Origin: Tieghemiomyces parasiticus
Lineage: Eukaryota > Kickxellomycota > Dimargaritomycetes > Dimargaritales > Dimargaritaceae
Direction: 5' to 3'
Assembly (NCBI GenBank): GCA_027575765.1
Contig: JANBPT010000918.1
Coordinates: 1 to 19,167, forward strand
DNA length: 19,167 nt
Below are positions 7,632 to 16,872 of this stretch, piece by piece. The position numbers and the translations under genes were made by a program. How positions within the stretch are numbered: the stretch's first letter is position 1; every line of letters begins with the position of its first letter. A model generated the notes under the pieces. That model ran no database searches, was not told where the DNA came from, and saw only the letters and a list, made by a program, of their open reading frames with translations.

Positions 7632-10583
7632 ATGCAGAGCTACATCAGCTCTCTGTCTCGATTTGTACCCAGCAGCAGCGCCATCTGGCGCGAGTACGAG
7701 GCGGGGAGTGACCTGGGCGGATCCGGCCTTTGGACAATTCAGACGGGCAAGAAGCGGTCGTCAGGCCAGCCTGTGGCCATTTTCACGTTCGACAAGAAGT
7801 ACTTTGACCACGGTATCCGGCGCCACCTCATATCCAAGCACGACCAGGACCGCATCGTGGACACCCTTAAGAAGGAAGTCAGCCAGCTCACCCGGTTACG
7901 GCACCCGTCCATCCTTCAGGTGGTCGAACCGCTGGAGGAAACCCGGACCACGCTCTGCTTCGTCACGGAGCCTATTACCGGATGCCTGGCCGATATGATC
8001 GCGAAGGAGGTGGAATACGGTCAGCGCGTCCAGGCCTGGAATACCGGTACCGCCGAGGATGCGGACGAGTTTGAGCTCGACGCCCTGGAGATCCAGAAGG
8101 GCCTGCTCCAGGTCGCCAAGGCCCTGCAGTTCTGCCACCAAGACGCCAAGCTAGTTCACGGCAACCTGACCCCGAACGCCATCTTCGTCAACGCTAAAGG
8201 CGACTGGAAACTGGGCGGCCTGGGGTTCAGCACTTTTCTGAAGTACCAGAACGGGACCCTATTCCCAACGTCCATTCGGTTCGAGTTTGATCACCAACTG
8301 CCGGCACACTGCCAACAGGCTCTCGACTACCTTGCCCCGGAGTTCGTGCTGGACAATCTGTGTAACGTGTCCAACGACCTGTTCGCCCTCGGCTGCTTCG
8401 CAGTGGCCGTGCACGGTGACCGCCAGATGACCGATGGGGATGCGCCCGAACGGCTGGGCCAGTCAGTGCTGCACTGCCGCAACGACGTAGACGCCTACCG
8501 CCGCGCCCTGACCCGCCTCCCACAGGCCGACTTGTCTTTCCTACCGGGTGCCCTCCAGCCAGTAGTGCGGCACCTACTGATGCGCGACCCGGATTCCCGC
8601 CTGTCACTGGACGCCTTCCAGACCAGCACCTACTTTGACAACGTACTGATGTCTACCATCAAGTACCTGGAGACCCTGGTCGAGAAGTCCCACGAGAACA
8701 AGGTGCAGTTTTTGCAGGGCCTACTCCGCATCCTGCCGCAGTACCCGGACCGCATACTCAAGCGCAAGATCCTGGCTGGGCTCCTCGAGGAACTCAAGGA
8801 CCACCCACTCCTCCCGTACACGTTGCCCAATGTATTCTACATTGTGGGAAAGCTCACTAGCCGCGAGTTTATGGAGCGGGTGTTCCCTGATCTGAAGCAG
8901 ATCCTGACCGTCCGGGACCCCCCGCAGAGCCTGCTGGTCCTCCTAGAGAGCATCGATCTGCTGCGGGACAAGACCTTGGAAAAACCATTTCGGGATGATG
9001 TGATGCCCGTCGTGCACACCGCACTGGAGAGCGGCAACCCGATCCTGGTCGACAAAGCCCTCCAGGTAATCCCGCAGCTCTCCGAGGTACTCGACTACAC
9101 CCTGGTCAAAACGTCACTGTTCCCCAAGGTGCAGACGGTGTACGCCAAGGCCACCATCCTGTCCGTCAAGATCAACGCCCTCAAGTGTTTCCACGCGATG
9201 CTCAAGACGCTCGACAAGTTCACCATGACGGAGAAGCTGGTGCCCATGCTCAAGCGGACTAAGACCCGCGAACCCGGTGTGCTCCTTGCCATCATGGTGG
9301 TATACGAGGAAATGGGCCTGCGGCACCTTGAGAAGGAGGCAGTGGCGACCGACGTTATCCCTGAACTGTGGCGCCTGTGTATGGAACCGCAGCTTAGCCC
9401 CGCTCAGTTCCAGCGGTTCACCAAGGTAATTACTGACCTGTCCCGCCAGGTCGAGCAGCAACAGCTCAAGCACCTCCAGGATTTGGCCCGGCTCCACCCT
9501 GACAACCAGTCCGGCACTACGGAGGCCGATGGCGAATCCCCACCCCCGGTGGGCGGTCCGTCCGGCGACGCCACCGGAGGCCGGGCGTTCGAGTACCTGA
9601 TAAGGTCCGGCCGACCCGCACAGTCATCGGGAATTGACGACGACAACCCGTTCAAAAACATGGCGGGCCTGGCCTCCCCGCTTACGCCGAAACTGACCGG
9701 CGCCTCGGCCCCCGCAACTGGTACGGTGGGTACCTTGAATAGTGGCGGCGGATATGGTAGCCCCGCTGACCCTATGGCGTCCATTCCAGTCTGGGGCGCC
9801 AGTTCGTCGGGCGCTAGCAACCTCCCTGCTGCAGGCACGTCCAACCTGCACGCGCGGACCGCCACTACCGGGTCGACTCCGATCGAAGCCGACAACTGGC
9901 AGGTAAACTGGGAGACCGTTAAACCTTCGTCCCTCGGTACCGCTGCCGGCGGCAGTAACAGCCAAGGGTCGCTTAAGAGCAAGTTTCAGCAGTACAAACA
10001 GGCGACGACGGTCGCGGCAAGCACACCGTCCGGGTCTAGTTCGCCCGGCCTTGGGTTTGGGACCACCGGCCCAGCCACGGCGGCTGCGGTCTCGGCCCGG
10101 GCGGCCACAAGCAACCCCCGTCCCGCCCCTTTCCCGGCGCCGACCTCATCCTCTACTGGCAGCTTCGGCGGGCGCCCCGCAGCAACCACGACGCACGGTC
10201 TCTCCTCTTTCGCCCTACCCAAACCGCCGCGGTCGTCCCCACGGGGGTCCATCTCGTCGGGTAGTGGCAATCAGGCCAGTCCGCGCCTGGCCTCACCGTC
10301 CCTCACATCCTCAATCCCCACACCGTGGGCCACCTCCGCGACTGGCAACGGAGTGAATACCGCCACTACGCCCACCAGCGGTGGGTTCGGTACGGGAATT
10401 ACAGCTGCACCCGTCCTAAATCAGCGTCCGCCACCACCCGCCAACCACTACACTTTTGCCACACCGTCCCTAGTTCCGCTGGTGCCATCCTCATCAAACC
10501 CAGCCACATCGCGTCCAACGCTTGCACCGACGGCCAAACCCAACCCGGAGAACCTGAAAATGTTTGATCCGTTCTCGTCATGA
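7632..10583 (+). CDS. SCYL2: SCY1-like protein 2 pseudokinase
   Basis: Member of the Scy1/SCYL2 (CVAK104) family, a pseudokinase scaffold on clathrin-coated vesicles of the trans-Golgi/endosome pathway (family knowledge). Intronless, 983 residues, close to the usual length. The ATG begins the conserved MQSYISSLSRF start. A kinase-like fold spans about residues 30-340, followed by a helical HEAT-type region to about 625 and a long Ser/Thr/Gly/Pro-rich disordered tail. Catalytic residues are missing: VAIK reads VAIF (48-51), the HRD loop reads HGN (176-178), and DFG reads GLG (196-198). APE (236-238) is kept. The tail has NPF (672-674) and ends with DPF (979-981), two residues from the stop; such motifs bind EH domains and the AP2 appendage, consistent with clathrin traffic. 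The upstream leader is CT-rich and AATAAA follows the stop by 53 bases. Confidence 0.95.
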   Translation: MQSYISSLSRFVPSSSAIWREYEAGSDLGGSGLWTIQTGKKRSSGQPVAIFTFDKKYFDHGIRRHLISKHDQDRIVDTLKKEVSQLTRLRHPSILQVVEPLEETRTTLCFVTEPITGCLADMIAKEVEYGQRVQAWNTGTAEDADEFELDALEIQKGLLQVAKALQFCHQDAKLVHGNLTPNAIFVNAKGDWKLGGLGFSTFLKYQNGTLFPTSIRFEFDHQLPAHCQQALDYLAPEFVLDNLCNVSNDLFALGCFAVAVHGDRQMTDGDAPERLGQSVLHCRNDVDAYRRALTRLPQADLSFLPGALQPVVRHLLMRDPDSRLSLDAFQTSTYFDNVLMSTIKYLETLVEKSHENKVQFLQGLLRILPQYPDRILKRKILAGLLEELKDHPLLPYTLPNVFYIVGKLTSREFMERVFPDLKQILTVRDPPQSLLVLLESIDLLRDKTLEKPFRDDVMPVVHTALESGNPILVDKALQVIPQLSEVLDYTLVKTSLFPKVQTVYAKATILSVKINALKCFHAMLKTLDKFTMTEKLVPMLKRTKTREPGVLLAIMVVYEEMGLRHLEKEAVATDVIPELWRLCMEPQLSPAQFQRFTKVITDLSRQVEQQQLKHLQDLARLHPDNQSGTTEADGESPPPVGGPSGDATGGRAFEYLIRSGRPAQSSGIDDDNPFKNMAGLASPLTPKLTGASAPATGTVGTLNSGGGYGSPADPMASIPVWGASSSGASNLPAAGTSNLHARTATTGSTPIEADNWQVNWETVKPSSLGTAAGGSNSQGSLKSKFQQYKQATTVAASTPSGSSSPGLGFGTTGPATAAAVSARAATSNPRPAPFPAPTSSSTGSFGGRPAATTTHGLSSFALPKPPRSSPRGSISSGSGNQASPRLASPSLTSSIPTPWATSATGNGVNTATTPTSGGFGTGITAAPVLNQRPPPPANHYTFATPSLVPLVPSSSNPATSRPTLAPTAKPNPENLKMFDPFSS

Positions 10584-10817
10584 GTGGTATTTAACTTGTT
10601 TGACGGCTCCTTGTCGGTCAGGACCGGATGTACCACAATAAACCATGTGGGCATCTAAATCGGGGCTACTCTGCTATTAAGAAGGCTTTATCATTGTTAA
10701 TTTAATTAGGCGATGGGAAAGGAGAATCTGTGTTGCAAAGCACTTCGACTGGGAAGGACCGGGAGCAGGCGGGATGGTGGCGCGCCTGGTTGTAATGGAC
10801 CAAGTTGGACAGGATAA
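10584..10817. other. Convergent intergenic region
   Basis: Tail-to-tail spacer of 234 bp between the SCY1-like and fasciclin genes, AT-richer than both. It holds AATAAA on the plus strand and an AATTAAATTAA stretch on the minus strand (about 10696-10708) that may serve the fasciclin transcript. Confidence 0.55.
10637..10642 (+). terminator. Polyadenylation signal AATAAA of the SCY1-like gene
   Basis: Canonical hexamer 53 bases after the TGA at 10581-10583, in the right orientation and within the short convergent spacer. Confidence 0.6.
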
Positions 10818-11852
10818 CTAAAGAGTGAGGTACAGATAGGGCACGGCGGCTAGGAGGAAGGCTGCGCTGACGACGCTGTGCCTGGCGGCATCCGATGTGG
10901 CGCTGGCGGAACCCTTAACGGCGGTGTTGGGCATCATGACACCATTGATGATGTGCAGGACGCCATTCTCGAGCAAGATATCTGGGCGAACTACCTCAAA
11001 GTTCTGGATGTAGACCTTGTTGTCGGCCGACCGATTAGCCACGATCGACCCGCCCTGGACGGTCTGGACCTGGGCGGTATCCTGGATCTGCGGGGAGTAG
11101 ATGACGGTTCCGTTGATCACGTGGAACTTGAGGATGTCGGCGAGGGTAGTGGCGTTAAGGCTGCTGGTATCCACTCCGGATAACGCGGCATTGTTGGGTG
11201 CGAAGATGGTCACGCCTCGGGACTCTTCGAGGGCGCCCACGAGCCCGCTGACACCCTTGACAAGCTGAGTAAAGGTCGAGATGTCGGCGATCGCCGGGGC
11301 CACCTTACTGAGCGGACCCGGGAAGTTGAGAACCTGATCAATCACATGAACCACGCCATTGCTGGCGGTCAGATCGGCCTGGGTCACCTTGGCCGGGTCG
11401 TCAGGCTTGCCAGACGTAACATTGACGTTGCCGTTGCTGCTGGTGATTACTAGGGCCTGACCCTCGCCCGAGGGCAATGTGGTGTACTTGTCGTCGGTTA
11501 GCAGTGTCTGATTGACCTGGTAGGCCTTGAGGTCAGTCGACTTGACCTGAGCGCCTAGGACGTGGTAGGACACCAGGGCGGTGAGAACATTGGGGTCGGT
11601 CGTGTCGACCGAGGCCAGGGCGCTGTTGCTTGGGGCGAACACAGTATACAGGTCGGTACCGTTCAGTTGCTTGACCAGGGGCAGGAAGGCCTCCGTTTTC
11701 AACAGGCCGGCCAGGGCGCTGGTGCCCGGCAGGGCGAGCAGGTTTTCAGCGATGGTCTTGTTGGGGTCGCTGGTGTCGGACTGGGCCCGGACATCCGAGA
11801 CCAGGGCAGCCAATGCCAACGTGGCGAGACCGGCAGCGAAATGCGCGCGCAT
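10818..11852 (-). CDS. Secreted GPI-anchored protein with two fasciclin (FAS1) domains
   Basis: Intronless, 344 residues. A signal peptide (about 1-23, cleavage near VRA|QS) is followed by two FAS1 adhesion domains at about 33-175 and 183-308. Both carry the family marks: FAPSNSAL with VSYHVLG in the first, FAPNNAAL with LKFHVING in the second, each closing with a G-V-[VL]-H-[VI]-I-[DN] motif (GVVHVIDQVL and GVLHIINGVM). Seven N-glycosylation sequons lie at Asn 31, 64, 114, 144, 233, 247 and 273. A small-residue stretch (GSASATS, 314-320) before a hydrophobic C-terminus (327-344) fits a GPI-anchor signal. FAS1 proteins act at the cell surface in adhesion or wall organisation; the ligand is unknown. 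Upstream DNA is CT-rich on the coding strand with a TATA-like site. Confidence 0.95.
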   Translation of the reverse strand: MRAHFAAGLATLALAALVSDVRAQSDTSDPNKTIAENLLALPGTSALAGLLKTEAFLPLVKQLNGTDLYTVFAPSNSALASVDTTDPNVLTALVSYHVLGAQVKSTDLKAYQVNQTLLTDDKYTTLPSGEGQALVITSSNGNVNVTSGKPDDPAKVTQADLTASNGVVHVIDQVLNFPGPLSKVAPAIADISTFTQLVKGVSGLVGALEESRGVTIFAPNNAALSGVDTSSLNATTLADILKFHVINGTVIYSPQIQDTAQVQTVQGGSIVANRSADNKVYIQNFEVVRPDILLENGVLHIINGVMMPNTAVKGSASATSDAARHSVVSAAFLLAAVPYLYLTL

Positions 11853-12077
11853 GTTGTCGGTGAAGGTTTCCGGTGGTTAGAAGGTTGAGGAAGGAGGCGG
11901 GTATTAGGGTCTAGAGCCTAGGGAGGGACGCGTTGAGGGACGCGACGAGTGCGTTCAGGGTAGGGAGGAAGGGGGCGAAATGGCGGGAGGGAGGGGTAAC
12001 CACAGTGCTGTTGTACACCAAGGCGAGAGTGAGCGGGGAATTATGATGACTTTAATTGTCACGGGGGCCACCGAGGG

Positions 12078-12084
12078 TTTATAT
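12078..12084 (-). promoter_or_regulatory. TATA-like element of the fasciclin gene
   Basis: ATATAAA on the minus strand, about 226 bases upstream of the ATG at 11852, with a long pyrimidine-rich stretch between. This arrangement is common in strongly expressed fungal genes; the start site itself is not visible. Confidence 0.35.
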
Positions 12085-12584
12085 GGTAGCATGGGGACAG
12101 TAAAATCCCGCGCAGGATTGGGAATGCGGGGTGACGTTAGGAGGGCAAGGGAGTGAAAGGACGGCAAGGGGTGACGGGTGGACTCCCTACACCTGGCCAC
12201 ACCGCCGGTTGCGGATGATGTGCCGCGGCAGTCAATCCACAAGTCGAGTCGGCCACTGGTGGCTGCAAAATCGACCAGTTTTGGCCCAACAGGGGTTCGC
12301 CTCTTCGTCTCGATTTGTTCAATTTGGAACAGTCGAATTTTGGGAAGTTCTCCAAATCTATTCATCAGGTAACTCAGTACGATGCTTTGCGAGGGGCAAT
12401 TGCCATGTTACAGGTCGGGGCATAGGTGGGGGGCAGGGGGGGGACGGACTCTCCCTCCCAAAGATACAGCCAGCATGCACATGCGTTTGAGAGGGAGGGC
12501 GGAGACTCGAACCCCAAGGGGGACGCGTTTGCGCATTATCGGGTGGCACAGGATTAGGTAGAGGGGCAAGAGGGACACAGACAG

Positions 12585-12654
12585 TGCCTTTCGATCGCAC
12601 TGAGCAATGAACCTAGGCAGTATCTCCTTGGCGGCTTGTCGCGATCGAAAGGCA
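12585..12654. repeat. Perfect 14-bp inverted repeat
   Basis: TGCCTTTCGATCGC at 12585-12598 and its exact reverse complement at 12641-12654, separated by 42 bp. It does not coincide with a gene. It could form a stem-loop or be two binding sites in opposite orientation. Confidence 0.75.
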
Positions 12655-12778
12655 AAGGGCCAGGTTGTCGATGAGGATGCATCGCCGTTGCTCATTCGTC
12701 CCTCAGTACGGCGTTCCAAGAAAGTTCGAAACAACGGTGAGAAACACCGCTCTAGTCGCAGTAGTAAACTGACCTGCT

Positions 12779-12801
12779 CCGGCAGGCTGCAAGCCTGTCG
12801 G
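12779..12801. repeat. Compact hairpin, 10-bp stem and 3-base loop
   Basis: CCGGCAGGCT-GCA-AGCCTGTCGG. All ten stem positions pair, one as G-T/U. There is no T tract or gene end beside it to suggest a terminator. Confidence 0.65.
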
Positions 12802-12959
12802 ATCGGACGGCCTGGCACCAAATCCCGTATCGAACATTAACTTTAGCGTCCCCGATTTCTGCCCACTTTGGATGGACGCATTGCTTTCCCTAGGCACCCT
12901 GATTGGATAGGGACTTCCGCGGGTTTCCACGACTAGCTACCAAGGTCGGCCGATTCGGG

Positions 12960-12970
12960 TATAAAAAATA
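12960..12970 (+). promoter_or_regulatory. TATA box upstream of a candidate small gene
   Basis: TATAAAAAATA, about 57 bases before the ATG at 13027 and standing out in GC-rich flanks. Position and strand fit a core promoter for the small ORF. Confidence 0.4.
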
Positions 12971-13026
12971 TCTGACGATCACACCAGGGCGCTCTGATAA
13001 ACAAGAGTTGGGCAGGTTGCAACACG

Positions 13027-13233
13027 ATGGTCGGTCGTATTCAGACGTATGAAAGCTCGTCTGTCGTCCATACCATTAGGACGCGTCATCTACCTGCTCG
13101 ATCCTTGTCGAACACCGTCGAAATGCCCGCCGATTTGGAATCTTTGGAAACTACCACGGCCGAGGCCGTAAGTAGTGGTCGGCAATCCTGCGGGGAGGGC
13201 ACCAGGATCGCGCTCCAGCGGCTGCACCCCTGA
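13027..13233 (+). CDS. Candidate small gene, unknown function
   Basis: ATG-started frame of 68 codons with a TATA box 57 bases upstream. The product begins MVGRIQTYESSSVVH, is Arg-rich around residues 18-25 and then acidic (MPADLESLETTT, from an internal ATG at 13123). A perfect GTAAGT donor falls on a codon boundary at 13168, so the last part may be intronic. Two continuations work in frame: acceptor CCCCAG at 13362 (195-bp intron, the size of others here) continuing to 13587, or acceptor CAG at 13205 (38-bp intron) ending at TGA 13278-13280 with LYKTRLNFRQL. No family is recognised under any model. Confidence 0.3.
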   Translation: MVGRIQTYESSSVVHTIRTRHLPARSLSNTVEMPADLESLETTTAEAVSSGRQSCGEGTRIALQRLHP

Positions 13234-13280
13234 TGCACGCCGCCCTGTACAAGACAAGGTTAAATTTCCGCCAACTGTGA

Positions 13281-13732
13281 CCATAAAACTCCCGATATAG
13301 AGTGCCCCGCGTCTGCGCGTGGGCAGCGGGGCGGCGGTGCCACTTGGCCGTCATTTCCCCAGTCGAATTTGTACTTCAAACCTAGCCAGGGGACCCGGTA
13401 CACTAGTCGAACGAGTCGGGTGGGAGAGTATGTCACTACAGCCTCTCGACACTGCAGGACACTGTCGCCACCACCCATTCTGCACCATTATCATTTGAGC
13501 TGCCTTGTCGCACCCATAATCAAAATTCGTCGTTTTCGGTCTCATACTAGGTATTTGCACTTCAATATCTGTCCCAAGAGAGTTTAGCACCTTGTCCGCC
13601 TGACGCTTCTCGGCCTCCCACTCTCTCACGGGATAGATAGACAAGGTTAGTGATAAAAAAGGGGGTAAGGGTTTTGTGGTCCGACAGGCCAAACGACAAT
13701 GTGTCAACTTTCGGTGCAAACTATTTACCACG
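13281..13732. other. FPGS 3' flank, no firm gene
   Basis: Apart from a possible second exon (13363-13587) of the small gene at 13027, I see no supported coding sequence. On the minus strand about 13575-13640 encodes a short coding-like stretch (WEAEKRQADKVLNSLGT) preceded by CACTAAC and an AG, which may be an isolated exon or chance. No AATAAA is found for FPGS. Confidence 0.35.
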
Positions 13733-16473
13733 TCATTCATCAAACAGGGGCACATCGAGGATGTCCAGGACCCCACCTACGAGGTGCAGACTACCTGTTA
13801 CGAAGATCTGGCTCGGTCGGTCGGCGGGGGCTTGGGCTCGCGCCCAGTCGACCGCCGCCTGGATTGTAGGCGCCACGGCTGTTGTACAAGCCACTGCCGT
13901 TTCGGCACACAGTGCGTCCCAGATGGCACGGTGCTCGTGCTGGTCAGGTAGTTCGGCACCGATATTCACATTATAGTTTTGGCCGTCGCTGCGCTGGGTG
14001 AGGTTGGGACAGAACACCGCCGCGGTAATTGAGATGCGCGGGAGCACGTGTCTGCCTAGGGCCTGCAGCATCCCACCGCTCGCGCGGCCCCGGGAACAGT
14101 TGAAGATTAAGACGGTGGGAACCGGGGGTTCCGCCGAGGCAGTGGCCGTGAACCATGTAGCACAGGCCTCCATACTCTCCTTGGTGTGCGCACCGTCCAG
14201 GTACCAGGTGAGATTAGATTCCGGCTCTCGGACGACCTGGGACCGACCAGGCCAGCGTGCCTCCGTGATTCCTTCCGCGATGAAAGGCGGGATCTGGGGC
14301 CCCGCACCGGTCAGCGCCGCAAGAGCTCGCTCGACTGCCGGGTGTCTCAGAGAGCTACCGCGCACCCAGTGGGTGGCCAGCGCGGCGGCCAGCTGCGCGT
14401 TGAGCGCCTGGTGGGCCCCTTGGATGCCTAAGTGGGGAATATCGGTGTTGGATTCCAAACAGGCAGATTAGCGACTACATCACGGCATGTTTCCCCAAAG
14501 TGTCAGCGTGCGTGTCAAAGAGTCGGGCGCTGGGGTAATAAGACAGGCCGTGGGTACTTGCCTAGAGGAATAGTCCGGTAGATCAGGTTGGGAATGAGCC
14601 AGGCTAGGAAGGCCTGTCGCAAAAGTCACGCCAAGTTATTGGAATGCCAAGGGTTAGCGGGTTGAATTGCAGGGCCGTCCTACCTTACTTGCGACCGGTA
14701 GGATTTGCACTTTGGAATCTTACCTTTTCCTCCTTCGCGACCCTTTCAATCGCTTCCCTGGCCTCCACGGGTTGCGGCACACAGATAAGCGGAACACCGG
14801 GCTGTCGCGTGGCAATGAAGTAGGGAGGGAGGTGGGTATTTTTCAATCAAATCAATTAGTCAAGCAAAAGTGACCCTTGATAGCGACGGCATGGTCTAAC
14901 TGTAGAGGCCTTGTGGAGTCTTGCACCTTGTACGATTGATGGCATGGAGTTTTTATCTCGGGGGCGACCTCCGCAACTTGACTGGTTTACTTACTTTGGC
15001 TATACCTGCTTTCTGGGCGGCAATTTCGGCCAGGGTGTTGCCCAGTACGGTCTGGTGGTCAAGGCCCAGGGAGGTGATGCCGCAGACCACGGGCTTTGGA
15101 ACCAGGTTCGTGGAGTCGTACCTGCCACCGATACCGACTTCCAGAACCACGACGTCCATCTGCATGAAATGTGGTGAGCCATTGGGGAAGCCCGGATATG
15201 GAGTAATGTAGGCAACAGGTTGGTACGAAGGGGTGGTCGTGGAGGTACCCTGGACGAGTTGATGAACACCGTCGTCGAATACTTGTAGGTTACTTTAGAC
15301 CGCTTGGGGCATTCGAGTAAGCGGTTGGGTTATTACCTTCTCACGTAGAAACGTATGGTAGGCGAGTAAGGTGAGGAAATGAAAGTAGCCCGGCCGCAGA
15401 ACCTCGCCGTCGGCGTAAGTACCCTTCGTCGCGTCGTTCTGGAAGGAAAATAGTGGAAAAATTATGAGATAAGAGAGTGTGAGTGGCTAGTACTCCGGGG
15501 CAGGTTACTTTAGGTTGCGTGGGGATCCAGAATGTAGCCCAACCTCACTCTTTGGTTTTAACTTACTCTTTCGGCGATAACAGCGTCCCAAACCTCGTAA
15601 AAGTATTTGGCAAACAAGGACTCGGCGACTGGTTTGCCGCCCAGACGGATGCGCTCTCGGGCCTGAATCAGGTGAGGTGAGGTGTACACCCCCACCCGTA
15701 GTGGAGTCTCATCGCTACTACCTCGGGGCAGACGGCGCAGGATGGACTCGCAGTACACCGAGGTAGATCCTTTGCCCTTCGTCCCGGCGACGTGGATCAC
15801 GTTAAGGCGGTTGAGATCGGATGGCTGCAAAGTTGATAAGATCAATAGAGAGGAGGGGAATTCCTAATAACGCGGTTAGTCGTCTTCAGAACCAATGAAT
15901 GGAGTAGCGTGTGCGTCCGCAGCTTTTTACGCTGGGCCCCGCACCTAAACAGCCCAGGGAGGGGCATCTTGTGATCACGGATCCCTACGTCGCTTACCTG
16001 GTACCCCAGGCGATCGAGGTGGACCTTCATGTTGGCTAAACCGGTTCCATAGGCTGGGAACCCAACGCGGGCCTGGTTCGCCAGGACCGTCGCATTGGTC
16101 TGCAGCGTATTCAGGTCCCGGACGGCAGACTGGAGGGGGGCGTACGTGTAGTGGTGCAAACAGTGTCACGCGAGGGGAGAAGGTAAAGTTAGTCGCTCGT
16201 GACCAGGAATCGAGCATGGGACTTTGCCTAGCTCGGCGCGATGAGGTTTGTCTGCTGCTCAGTGCCAACTTAAAGGCAAAGTACCTGGTAGTCGCGCATG
16301 GCGGCGCGGGTCGTGTGGGCGGTTGAGAAAGGACGGGTCAAAATCCGGCTCAAGGATAGTAAACCCTGGTCGGCGCTGTCAGTGTGGAAGTGATTGGAGG
16401 TAGAGTGGAGTAAGGCACGGATAGGGCGAAACCACATGCTGGATGTCTGGGCGGAGGCTAAATAAGAGCTCAT
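13733..16473 (-). CDS. FPGS: Folylpolyglutamate synthase (eight exons)
   Basis: ATP-dependent addition of gamma-glutamates to tetrahydrofolates (EC 6.3.2.17), which retains folates in cytosol and mitochondria. Exons (minus): 16473-16285, 16129-15998, 15824-15567, 15438-15337, 15159-14995, 14801-14724, 14613-14562, 14427-13733; together 1,671 nt, 556 residues. All junctions are phase 0 except the last (phase 1). Motifs in Mur-ligase order: NTLQTN in exon 2, P-loop [10 protein letters not shown] (118-127), TSPHL (155-159), PGYFHFLT in exon 4, [13 protein letters not shown] (233-245), LGLDH (258-262), PLGIQGAHQ (near 324-332), LDGAHTKES (about 402-410), GSLHLVGG near the end. Residues 1-58 are Ser/Thr/Arg-rich and look like a mitochondrial presequence; Met13 and Met59 are possible downstream starts. 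Length and motif set suggest a working enzyme. The short exon 7 is the least certain part. Confidence 0.95.
14428..14561 (-). other. GC-AG intron in FPGS (intron 7)
   Basis: On the minus strand the donor is GCAAGT after CTAG, and the acceptor is CTTAG with a GCTAAT branch-point candidate about 36 bases before it. Splicing makes the Gly of PLGIQGAHQ, a conserved FPGS stretch. No GT donor nearby gives the right frame, so a GC donor is the simplest reading. Confidence 0.7.
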
Positions 16474-16872
16474 ATGGCAAGAAATAAGATGTCATTGCCA
16501 GCAATACACTCTTCGTGTTGATGGCTAAGCCGTCTAATGTGGGCGAGCCGAAGTATACTAGGTATTGAGAAGAGCACAGGCGCGAGGGGCGTTTCCCATG
16601 CCCCACGCCTGGTAAGGCACCGGTGCCTGATTATCTCCTCCAAGCAAAATAACCCATGTCGGACTAGTCCGCATGATACACTGCTGCAGAGAAGGTTTAG
16701 TTAAAGTTCAAGCTCAATGTGGTAGACGTGAGCCACGGAGATCAAGAAAAGAGAAGACTAGGTGAAAGCTGATCGTTTGCGGGTAGATGATGATTAATCG
16801 GCTGATAGTATAATATAGGTGAAGCTAAATCATTAGACATTTTTAACCTGGAGGTCCCAGGTTACAATGGTT
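16474..16872 (-). other. Upstream region of FPGS
   Basis: About 400 bp between the FPGS ATG and the left end of the forward mariner, AT-rich towards the transposon. It contains the 14-bp palindrome at 16615-16628. No clear TATA box or gene is seen. Confidence 0.45.
16615..16628. repeat. Perfect 14-bp palindrome upstream of FPGS
   Basis: AGGCACCGGTGCCT, about 142-155 bases upstream of the FPGS start. A symmetric site this long suits a dimeric regulator, but no specific factor can be named. Confidence 0.55.

Larger units (their letters stand above)
11853..13026. other. Spacer upstream of the fasciclin gene
   Basis: The first about 230 bases are likely the fasciclin promoter and leader, strongly C/T-rich on the minus strand, with a repeated GAGGGACGCG (about 11923-11945, plus strand). 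Beyond about 12100 I see only short frames without motifs. The inverted repeat at 12585-12654, the hairpin at 12779-12801 and a TATA box at about 12960 are listed separately. Confidence 0.45.

Noticed and set aside
7283..7998. Plus-strand frames of 89 and 218 codons before and over the start of the SCY1-like gene
   Set aside because: The first starts at TTG in a CT-rich leader. The second overlaps the real kinase-like domain in another frame.
9404..9982. 192-codon minus-strand frame inside the SCY1-like gene
   Set aside because: It is a shadow of the GC-rich disordered tail, with no recognisable domain.
12490..12560. tRNA-like T-arm on the minus strand (GGGGTTCGAGTCTCC)
   Set aside because: A T-arm can be drawn, but there is no matching 5' acceptor strand, D-arm, anticodon arm or A box at the right distance.
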